A stretch of DNA of 64,000 nucleotides, taken from NCBI GenBank assembly GCA_031761405.1, contig JASEVX010000011.1, positions 65,637,217-65,701,216 on the forward strand, read 5' to 3'. The position numbers and the translations under genes are program-made. The notes under the pieces were generated by a model. The model ran no database searches, had not been told where the DNA came from, and saw only the letters and a list, made by a program, of their open reading frames with translations. Below are positions 49,701 to 61,700 of this stretch, piece after piece. The DNA is from Serripes groenlandicus (Eukaryota; Mollusca; Bivalvia; Cardiida; Cardiidae). Position 1 is the first letter of the stretch. Each line of letters begins with the position of its first letter.

Positions 49701-52700
49701 ATAAACTCGGCGACACAGTTTCAACGTAAATGCAACCTCCTGTGTAGATTCAGATCAACCTTGAACCCTAAGCTAATCTTGATATGAGCCGTTCCACCAG
49801 AAAACCAACATTGTGGACTCTGCGTAAAGTTGTGAGTTCGAATCCCGGCTCGGCCAACTTTCTTTCCGACGATTGACGAAAGTCAATGCGACATGCGTCA
49901 TTCGTCTTCCACCAATGGGCTAAGTCTATGTGGAAAAGCAGCCAGTTGCTTGGGAAGATTGTTGTGTGGAGTACTGGTGTGAGAAAACCAGGAAATGCAT
50001 GAGTAGGTGAACTGGCCGCCGTGATATAACTGAGAAATTGTTAAAAAACGGCGTTAAACCCCATTCAATCAATCTCTGCGTAAAGTATAGACCCGGATCA
50101 TCCTAAGCATGCCGCGCAGATTAACACGGACATACACTTTTCACCTCTTGTAGATGTTCTGCTTCAGGAATCATTAATCTATACTTCTATCCATCTGAGA
50201 CGGAATGTGTCGGCCCGGATTAGACTGCACAGGCTGATCGTGGTCGATACATTACGCAGGGGCCATAATATTGTTATTTTGTTCACGGTACGCTCATATG
50301 TACTGTTGTCCTTTGATTGATTTCGTAAAAGACCTCTGCTACATTTAGCTTAGCATTTGACTAACTGTGACCAGTGTAGATCCCTGCCAAATTGCCTATG
50401 TTCACAGTATGATCTTGATCTGTATTGTTTGCCATCTACTCAAACATTAATACAATATTGTCTGACATATGGATCAGAGAGCGTCTAAATCATGATATCA
50501 GTCGTCTCACGAGAAAACCAACATTGTGGTCTCTGCGTAAAGTATCGACCCAGATCAGTCTAAGTATGCCGCGTAGGCTAACCCGGACAGACATTGTTCG
50601 CTTCCTGTTGATTTTCTGTTTCAGGAATCATTACTCCAAATGCATGGATGGTTAGTCAGATGTTTATCGAATTCCAACACACATCTTTTATTTTGTGTTG
50701 AATTTCAACTTGAAAAACTACACATCAGAGAATGACAAAAATAATCAGAAGACCTACCTTTAAAACATTCATTTGCTCATTCACCATAGCAGTTATTTAA
50801 TTCTCCTTGTTATTACTAGCTGTTCTCTAAACTCATCAAATGTTGGATTGGAGCGCTCTGTAGCGTTACTGTATGGAAACAGCACGTGCAAAAAGATCTG
50901 AGTGCAATATCAAAGCGTGCTTTATCGACATATACTGCATCCATCATGTTTTTCATAGACAAATAGAAGGGACAATATCAAAGTAAAAAATAATGTGCTA
51001 TGTTATTTATCGTTTACATAATGTGTACGCTGTTTCTTTAATAGGTTGCACTTATAAATATATTAATTACATGTATTTGTATCAAGGCAAACTTTATGCG
51101 GATGCACACTGGCAAACTGGACTATTTTCCCATTTTATGGATGGTTCTGAAGACTGTGCCGTTATGATTGTGGACTATGCTGGACATTGGGATGACAGGA
51201 TCTGTACAGCTACTCATTACTTTATGTGTGAATACAGTAAGTAAATATTCTACATTACTTTATATGTAAATAGAGCATGATTATCAGGACATTACGTTAT
51301 ATATGAAAATAGTACGTATATTTATACATTACTTTGTATGTGAATAGAACATGTATCTACATATTACTTCATATGTTAATAGAATATGCATATCTACATA
51401 TGTCTGTATATGTTAACATATCATGCACCTGTTCATATTCCTTTTTGTTTGAATAGAGCATGCACAACTACACATTACAATGCATGTATATGTCAATATG
51501 TACATTTACATATTATTGTATATGTAATAAATAGAGCATGTATATGTAAACAGTACTTTATATTTGATGGGATCACATATTACAACACACAACTAATCAA
51601 CTGAACATGTAAACATACGTGGGATTATCTTCACAGTTCAATGTCAATACACATCATGTATCTCTAAACGTTTAACTTAATGATATATTCGATGTGTGCT
51701 AATTCAGCTATAAGTAATTGTTTTGGGATAGCGCAAGTGTTAGTATATGGGACATGAAAACGAGGGAGATAACAATGGAATAACTGAAATACCTTCTTTT
51801 TACGCAAACTTGAACGATGATTAATGGCATGAATATTCTGGATTAGATACCACAAATGCCATTTGCAGGAAGAACAACTGTTATTTATAGATTCGTATAT
51901 TCAGAAACAGATCGCTTAATCGCGGCGACCTTAATAAGTCTAGTAACAACTTATCCTCGGTACCCAGGCTACTCATAACATATATGATACTCTGGGCAAA
52001 TTGGCTGTACACATCTGGTACTCATGAATAATGTATGAGGTGAAATGCAGCTGCTTGATTGGCCGCATGACATAAACTTCATGCGATACGAAAATGACAG
52101 TGTAGTTACGTAGGAAATCGTGGTGCATGCTTTACGATGCTTCGCTAACCAATTTGTCCAGGGTATCTTATATTTTATGAATAGCCTGGGTACCGAGGAT
52201 GGTAACAACTCGGTCAACCAGCGCTCAGTACTTATTGTACTTTGATAATCTTTCTGCTTCTAGGACTGGACGGAATCTCAATGGTAACTACACCGGCACC
52301 AACAGTTCATGTGACATATGCCACCGTCGATCCGTCTAGTTTAGATGTGCCAGGTTTGTGTTTTATAATTACAGTATACTATTACATCTAAGAAAACATT
52401 TGACTCGCGTCAAGCGATTCAGGGTCTTGTTGATTGCGTAAACAGTCTCAATCTCAACAGAGCATTCAGTGTTTACCAAAATGTCGAATGTCAAATAGTC
52501 CAAGTTATAACCTCTGACAAAAAACCTAAACAATTTCAAAACCAGAAAGTGAATAAGATCCAAAATCGCTAGACGCGACGCATTTAAATGACAGTGCACA
52601 CGGTATTCATACCTACATGTACGTTTGTAACGTCTAACTATTTCAGCCAGACAAAACAGTGTCTTATTGCTCGTGTTAACAGTGACTGTTCATGCGATCC

Positions 52701-55700
52701 TGTGTATTCACATTATCGTGATAAATGCCTTCACAGCCCGCTAACAATTAGACTAGCCATGGAATAAACCCCTTCAGAATAAAACAAGAGGACCTGAAAC
52801 AGATAATCCACAGGAGGCGAATTTCAGTCAATATTGTGGTGGGCAAATCACGAAAGGTTACATATTCGCTTCTAAGCGAAAGCCTGTCGAAGAATCCGTT
52901 CAATGCTGCAACCGATTTTTCAAAGCTTATGCCACGAGTATAGAGCCAGACCAAAGACGCATCCGTGCAATTTCACCAGATATATACTGTTGGCTGCACA
53001 ATGCGACATTTTCATCGTGATATTCTTATAATTGGTTATTGACTCTTCAAAAGGCAAAGCTGGAGAATCCCATCTTAAAAAAAAGCGTTGAAAGGGTTAA
53101 CTGCGACCCCCTTTTTGAATGTGAAGATACTGAATGTAATGTTTTAATTTCAGGCGATTTGAATCGATGTCCATCCACAATCAGATCCAAAACCAACAGC
53201 GACCAAGGTATTCTCGGTTATTACCAAAATAGCTGTTACGAACTCATGCCCAGTAGAAAGGTAAACTATCAGCATGCAGAACAGCTGTGTACTAGCCGCG
53301 GTGGTAAATTAGTCGATATACTCTCTAGTCATGAGCAGGCCTTCGTTCAGGCATTTCTGGAGCGGTATTCCCCACAACACGCGGCATGGATTGGACTTCA
53401 TGATATGGTTAACGAAAACCTGTTCGAATGGATGTCAGGTATAGTACCTTTCATATAAAAGATATTTCTATTAGATAGATATAATACATCGCCTCATCTG
53501 TATTTTTAAAACATATTTATTACAGGGTAGTCTGTGTTTATATCGAGTGTTTCCGTTAAGCTGTAACCTGATAATGTCGGACATGTGTATGAATTGGAAT
53601 GTAATTGTTTTATCACGTATATGGTCCCATTCGCCCTTTATAGCAAGTATTTTTGGAAGAAACAAAGTCCGCTACATATCTGCCCAAAAAGCTTGAACAT
53701 CTTTAAACATAAAAAGGAGAGATCCCTCTAGTCCTCATCGGATCGGTTTTGTACCTATGAATGGTACAACAGCCGAAGCCATTAATCTTGCAGAAACGCA
53801 TACCTTTTGCATAAAATCAATGTCTATTAGAATGAAATAATTGACATAGAATATAAATCGACCCTTCTGCGATTTTGTGATATAAATTCTTTAGGAACTT
53901 AATAAAAAAACGTGGTCATATAAAGGTTCATTGGCGTAATAATTGACATAGGATACAAATCGAACTTCTGATTCTAACCCTAAGCCAAAATCTTAATAAA
54001 AATAACGGGGTCATATAAAGGTGCATTGGCGTACACTGTAGTGGGGCTGCACTTCTAGTTGATCAATGAAGGCAAAGTTACTCGTAACTGACAGTGAAGG
54101 CTTTGTGTGGATACACACGTTTGCATGAGTCCTCAATGTACGTAGATGCAATATGACGTCACGCCCAATCGCGCATCGTGCGTATATGTCACAGAGGCGT
54201 CGATATATATTACGGTGGTCTTAGAATAAGTGTTTACCCTCACTGTAATATAAATAATATGTAGCAGACGATTTTAAAAACCGTTTGGTAGAAAAATGTG
54301 GAAACTCTCTCAAAAAGAACATTCTAATATAAGAACAGAGAAGAATACTTTGTCGGAAGATTGAAATTGCTCACTATTACCAATTTTTCCTTTTCGAACA
54401 AAGTTTTCTAAATTCTCGCGTTAATATGCGTTAATATGCGTTAATATGCGTCTGCATATACAAGAGTTAAGTGTAGATATCTTATTAACAGGAGATCCTG
54501 TCAGCTACACCAACTGGTTACCAGGCCATACGAGTAATTTTGTGAGTCATAGTCAAGAAGATTGTGTTGTGATTATACCGTATAAGAATGGACAATGGGA
54601 CGACATTCCTTGTGGACATTATGGTTTCCTGGGTGAATCTGGCGAAACACATCAGCCCCTTTGTGAATACAGTAAGGGGCCATACTCCTGACATTTCTAA
54701 CATTTATTTCATAACTAATTTATAAGCAAGGTTTTGCGATTGATGGTCGTAACCCTTTCCCAATCGTAAAAAAACCTTCAAATCTGTAGAAGACAACGTT
54801 TGAAAACATTGCGACAAAGAAGAAATTGCCTTAATGTTTTTAACTCTGTTCAATAATTATACTTTAATTTATAAAAAGCTGCCATACTTTAGATAAGATG
54901 TTTTCAAAGTCGTCTGTTGCAGGATAAATGTATGTAAGAACGGGTAAATGACTTCCCGGTTTGATGTATATAAGAACGGGTAAATGACTCCCCGGTTTGA
55001 TTTATGTAAGAACGGGTAAATGACTCCCCGGTTTGATGTATGTAAGAACGGGTAAATGACTCCCCGGTTTGATGTATGTAAGAACGGGTAAATGACTCCC
55101 AGGTTTGATGTATGTAAGAACGGGTAAATGACTCCCAGGTTTGATGTATGTAAGAACGGGTAAATGACTCCCAGGTTTGATGTATGTAAGAACGGGTAAA
55201 TGACTCCCCGGTTTGATGTATGTAAGAACGGGTAAATGACTCCTCGGTTTGATGTATGTAAGAACGGGTAAATGACTCCCCGGTTTGATGTATGTAAGAA
55301 CGGGTAAATGACTCCCCGGTTTGATGTATGTAATAACGGGTAAATGACTCCTCGGTTTGATGTATGTAATAACGAGTAAATGACTCCCCGGTTTGATGTA
55401 TGTAAGAACGAGTAAATGACTCCCCGGTTTGATGTATGTAATAACGAGTAAATGACTCCTCGGTTTGATGTATGTAAGAACGGGTAAATGACTCCCCGGT
55501 TTGATGTATGTAAGAACGGGTAAATGACTCCCCGGTTTGATGTATGTAAGAACGGGTAAATGACTTCCCGGTTTGATGTATGTAAGAACGGGTAAATGAC
55601 TCTCAGGTTTGATGTATGTAAGAACGGGTAAATGACTCCCATGTTTGATGTATGTAAGAACGAGTAAATGACTCCCCGGTTTGATGTATGTAAGAACGGG

Positions 55701-58700
55701 TAAATGACTCCCCGGTTTGATGTATGTAAAAACGGGTAAATCACTCCCAGGTTTGATGTATGTAAGAACGGGTAAATGACTCCCCGGTTTGATGTATGTA
55801 AGAACGGGTAAATGACTCCCCGGTTTGATGTATGTAAGAACGGGTAAATGACTCCCATGTTTGATGTATGTAAGAACGAGTAAATGACTCCCCGGTTTGA
55901 TGTATGTAAGAACAGGTAAATGACTCCCCGGTTTGATGTATGTAAGAACAGGTAAATGACTCCCCGGTTTGATGTATGTAAGAACGGGTAAATGACTCCC
56001 CGGTTTGATGTATGTAAGAACGGGTACATGACTTCCCGGTTTGATGTATGTAAGAACGGGTAAATGACTCCCCGGTTTGATGTATGTAAGAACGAGTAAA
56101 TGACTCCCCGGTTTGATGTATGTAAGAACGGGTAAATGACTCCCAGGTTTGATGTATGTAAGAACGGGTAAATGACTTCCCGGTTTGATGTATGTAAGAA
56201 CGGGTAAATGACTCCCCGGTTTGATGTATGTAAGAACGGGTAAATGACTCCCCGGTCTGATGTATGTAAGAACGAGTAAATGACTCCCCGGTTTGATGTA
56301 TGTAAGAACGGGTAAATGACTCCCAGGTTTGATGTATGTAAGAACGGGTAAATGACTCCCCGGTTTGATGTATGTAAGAACGGGTAAATGACTCCCCGGT
56401 TTCATGTATGTAAGAACGGGTAAATGACTTCCCGGTTTGATGTATGTAAGAACGGGTAAATGACTCCCCGGTTTGATGTATATAAGAACGGGTAAATTAC
56501 TCCCCGGTTTGATGTATGTAAGAACGGGTAAATGACTTCCCGGTTTGATGTATGTAAGAACGGGTAAATGACTCCCCGGTTTGATGTATGTAAGAACGGG
56601 TAAATGACTTCCCGGTTTGATGTATGTAAGAACAGGTAAATGACTCCCAGGTTTGATGTATGTAAGAACGGGTAAATGACTCCCCGGTTTGATGTATGTA
56701 ATAACGGGTAAATGACTCCCAGGATTAATGTATGTAAGAACGGGTAAATGACTCCCCGGTTTGATGTATGTAAGAACGGGTAAATGACTTCCCGGTTTGA
56801 TGTATGTAAGAACGGGTAAATGACTCCCCGGTTTGATGTATGTAAGAACGGGTAAATGACTCCCCGGTTTGATGTATGTAAGAACGGGTAAATGACTTCC
56901 CGGTTTGATGTATGTAAGAACGGGTAAATGACTCCCCGGTTTGATGTATGTAAGAACGGGTAAATGACTTCCCGGTTTGATTTTTGTAAGAACGGGTAAA
57001 TGACTCCCCGGTTTGATGTATGTAAGAACGGGTAAATGACTCCCCGGTTTGATGTATGTAAGAACGGGTAAATGACTTCCCGGTTTGATGTATGTAAGAA
57101 CGGGTAAATGACTCCCCGGTTTGATGTATGTAAGAACGGGTAAATGACTTCCCGGTTTGATGTATATAAGAACGGGTAAATGACTTCCCGGTTTGATGTA
57201 TGTAAGAACGGGTAAATGACTCTCAGGTTTGATGTATGTAAGAACAGGTAAATGACTCCCCGGTTTGATGTATGTAAGAACGGGTAAATGACTCCCCGGT
57301 TTGATGTATGTAAGAACGGGTAAATGACTTCCCGGTTTGATGTATGTAAGAACGGGTAAATGACTCCCAGGTTTGATGTATGTAAGAGCGGGTAAATGAC
57401 TTCCCGGTTTGATGTATGTAAGAACAGGTAAATGACTCCCAGGTTTGATGTATGTAAGAACGGGTAAATGACTCCCCGGTTTGATGTATATAAGAACGGG
57501 TAAATGACTTCCCGGTTTGATGTATGTAAGAACGGGTAAATGACTCTCAGGTTTGATGTATGTAAGAACAGGTAAATGACTCCCCGGTTTGATGTATGTA
57601 AGAACGGGTAAATGACTCCCCGGTTTGATGTATGTAAGAACGGGTAAATGACTTCTCGGTTTGATGTATGTAAGAACGGGTAAATGACTCCCAGGTTTGA
57701 TGTATGTAAGAGCGGGTAAATGACTTCCCGGTTTGATGTATGTAAGAACAGGTAAATGACTCCCAGGTTTGATGTATGTAAGAACGGGTAAATGACTCCC
57801 CGGTTTGATGTATGTAAGAACGGGTAAATGACTCCCCGGTTTGATGTATGTAGTAACGAGTAAATGACTCCCCGGTTTGATGTATATAAGAACAGGTAAA
57901 TGACTTCCCGGTTTGATGTATGTAAGAACGGGTAAATGACTTCCCGGTTTGATGTATGTAAGAACGGGTAAATGACTCTCAGGTTTGATGTATGTAAGAA
58001 CAGGTAAATGACTCCCCGGTTTGATATATGTAAGAACGGGTAAATGACTCCCCGGTTTGATGTATGTAAGAACGGGTAAATGACTTCCCGGTTTGATGTA
58101 TGTAAGAACGGGTAAATGACTTCCCGGTTTGATGTATGTAAGAGCGGGTAAATGACTTCCCGGTTTGATGTATGTAAGAGCGGGTAAATGACTTCCCGGT
58201 TTGATGTATGTAAGAACAGGTAAATGACTCCCAGGTTTGATGTATGTAAGAACGGGTAAATGACTTCCCGGTTTGATGTATGTAAGAGCGGGTAAATGAC
58301 TTCCCGGTTTGATGTATGTAAGAACAGGTAAATGACTCCCAGGTTTGATGTATGTAAGAACGGGTAAATGACTCCCCGGTTTGATGTATGTAAGAACGGG
58401 TAAATGACTCCCCGGTTTGATGTATGTAAGAACGGGTAAATGACTTCCCGGTTTGATGTATGTAAGAACGGGTAAATGACTCCCCGGTTTGATGTATGTA
58501 AGAACGGGTAAATGACTCCCCGGTTTGATGTATGTAAGAACGGGTAAATGACTTCCCGGTTTGATGTATGTAAGAACGGGTAAATGACTTCCAGGATTAA
58601 TGTATGTAAGAACGGGTAAATGACTTCCAGGATTAATGTATGTAAGAACGGGTAAATGACTTCCAGGATTAATGTATGTAAGAACGGGTAAATGACTTCC

Positions 58701-61700
58701 CGGTTTGATGTATGTAAGAACGGGTAAATGACTCCCCGGTTTGATGTATGTAAGAACGGGTAAATGACTCCCCGGTTTGATGTATGTAATAACGAGTAAA
58801 TGACTCCCCGGTTTGATGTATATAAGAACAGGTAAATGACTTTCCGGTTTGTTGTATGTAAGCACGGGTAAATGACTCCCCGGTTTGATGTATGTAAGAA
58901 CGGGTAAATGACTCCCCGGTTTGATGTATGTAATAACGGGTAAATGACTCCCAGGATTAATGTATGTAAGAACGGGTAAATGACTCCCCGGTTTGATGTA
59001 TGTAAGAACGGGTAAATGACTTCCCGGTTTGATGTATGTAAGAACGGGTAAATGACTCCCCGGTTTGATGTATGTAAGAACGGGTAAATGACTTCCCGGT
59101 TTGATGTATGTAAGAACGGGTAAATGACTTCCCGGTTTGATGTATGTAAGAACAGGTAAATGACTCCCCGGTTTGATGTATGTAAGAACGGGTAAATGAC
59201 TCCCCGGTTTGATGTATGTAAGAACGGGTAAATGACTTCCAGGATTAATGTATGTAAGAACGGGTAAATGACTCCCCGGTTTGATGTATGTAAGAACGGG
59301 TAAATGACTCCCCGGTTTGATGTATGTAATAACGGGTAAATGACTCCCAGGATTAATGTATGTAAGAACGAGTAAATGACTCCCCGGTTTGATGTATGTA
59401 AGAACGGGTAAATGACTTCCCGGTTTGATGTATGTAAGAACGGGTAAATGACTCCCCGGTTTGATGTATGTAAGAACGGGTAAATGACTTCCCGGTTTGA
59501 TGTATGTAAGAACGGGTAAATGACTTCCCGGTTTGATGTATGTAAGAACAGGTAAATGACTCCCCGGTTTGATGTATGTAAGAACGGGTAAATGACTCCC
59601 CGGTTTGATGTATGTAAGAACGGGTAAATGACTTCCAGGATTAATGTATGTAAGAACGGGTAAATGACTCCCCGGTTTGATGTATGTAAGAACGGGTAAA
59701 TGACTTCCAGGATTAATGTATGTAAGAACGGGTAAATGACTCCCCGGTTTGATGTATGTAATAACGTGTAAATGACTCCCAGGATTAATGTATGTAAGAA
59801 CGGGTAAATGACTCCTCGGTTTGATGTATGTAAGAACGAGTAAATGACTTCCCGGTTTGATGTATGTAAGAACGGGTAAATGACTCCCAGGTTTGATGTA
59901 TGTAAGAACGGGTAAATGACTCCCCGATTTTTAGTAATGTTAGTGTAACACTAGTGTGGCTACACTTCTAGGTTTAGTTATACACTTGGGTATATATAAC
60001 ACCATAGGTGTCCTCTGGTCAAACTGTGCGGTTCATACAATGAGAGATTCCACTCTTAAGTAGAACAGAACGACCTTGTTGACCTTGTTGACCTTGTTCT
60101 ATACAAAGAGGTAATGAGCCGTCCCACGAGAAAACCATTAGTATGGACTCTGCGTAATGTATCGACATAGATCAGCCTGCGCAGTCCGCGCAGGCTGTTC
60201 CGGGCCGACACATTCCGTCTCAGGGGGAAAGAGGTATTGAGTTTTATGATTCCTGTAACAGAAAATCCACAGAAAGCGAAAAGTGTCTGTCCGGGTTAGC
60301 CTGCGTGGCATGCTTAGGCGGATCCGGGTCGATACTTTACGTAGAGTCCACACTATTCGTTTTCTCGTGGGACGGCTTCTATCTAAAAGAACTCAACGCT
60401 TGTCTACACAGTCAGATTATAGATAGTATAGTCACAGTTTTGAAACATTAGAATCATAATTCTGGGGAAAGAATTAGAGTAATAATTTCACTTTTTAGTT
60501 CAATAAACATCTAAATATTGATCGTTTATGTTTCATACCCAGTAAGCCAAATTTTGTACATTTTCATGACTTTCAATTGACTGTTTTTCAACAGATACTG
60601 CCAATAGTTTTAAACTATTTATTACTTACTTTATTGACAATATTAGCAATATGTGCAAAGGTTTCAACATTTCAAAATGTTAATCTCCATCTGGAGTTCA
60701 GCACCTTTAAAGCGACAACACAACTGATCAAGAGTTTGCTTCTTCTAAACCGAAAAGTTTGATTAGATTTTATTACGCTCAATAATAAAAGGACATTTAT
60801 AGTTCGACGGATATAGGACACCCCTCATTTTGTCTCCCGCCGATGTGCTGTAAATTAAATTTAGGAAGTGAGTCCATGAAGAACTGTTGTTAGAAATGCA
60901 CACACTCTGGTGATTAGAAATGCACACACTTTGGTGATTTACTTGTCGCCGTGAAATGTTAGTTGACAATATTGACCTGACTTTGACCTTTGTGCAATAT
61001 ACAAAGTGTGTATATTATTATTACGTATATAAACCGTCCCACGAGGAACATTGTGGACTCTGCTGCGTAAAGTATCGACACTGGTCAGGCTAAGCATGCC
61101 GTGCAGGTTAATCCGGAAAGACACTTTTCGCCTCCTGTAGATGTTCTGTTCTGTTGTCATAACTATATACCTCTATCCCCATGAGACGGAGTGTATCGTC
61201 CCAGATCAGCCTGTGCGATACATTACGCAGAGTCCATAATGTTGGTTTTCTCAGGTGAGAAAAGTGATTAACAGTTTCAATTTAACGAAAAATCTTCTAT
61301 GCCTTTATTATACATTAGTGTATGTTTGATAAGTGCAAAAGACATTTTCGTCCAATTACGATCATGATCATCCACCTGAGCGTCTGCGCACATTGACCTG
61401 GTTCTGCAATGTTCACAAAGTAGTATTATCCGTTACTGAAAGTTTTAGAACTTCTGAAAAAAACCTCGAGCATTCGGACGAGACATTACACGGACACTCG
61501 AGCAGATCTTTCTTTAACCCTTTCCCATATGTAGACGCATTGTGAGGCCTCTGTAGCAGACGACTTTTGAAAAGATTGTGGTAAATGGATAAATTGCTCA
61601 TAATGAGCAATTTCTCCATTTGCCACAATGCTTTCTACTTTATATTAAAATTAAACAGTCATCTGTAGTTGTTTTCGGATTTTTTCCTCAATTGATTTCA

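Noticed and set aside
53039..53153. Coding sequence upstream of exon 11 in the same open frame
   Set aside because: The frame is open by chance; the tttcag acceptor at 53153 and the phase-1 pattern place the exon start at 53154.
54869..56029. 386-codon minus-strand frame (FLHTSNRGVIYP repeats)
   Set aside because: Second phase of the same satellite; same argument.
55002..58865. 1287-codon open frame on the minus strand (12-residue repeat YIKPGSHLPVLT)
   Set aside because: It is the 36 bp satellite read in a multiple-of-three period; two minus frames are open, there is no unique sequence, signal or splice context, and it lies inside an intron of the lectin gene on the other strand.
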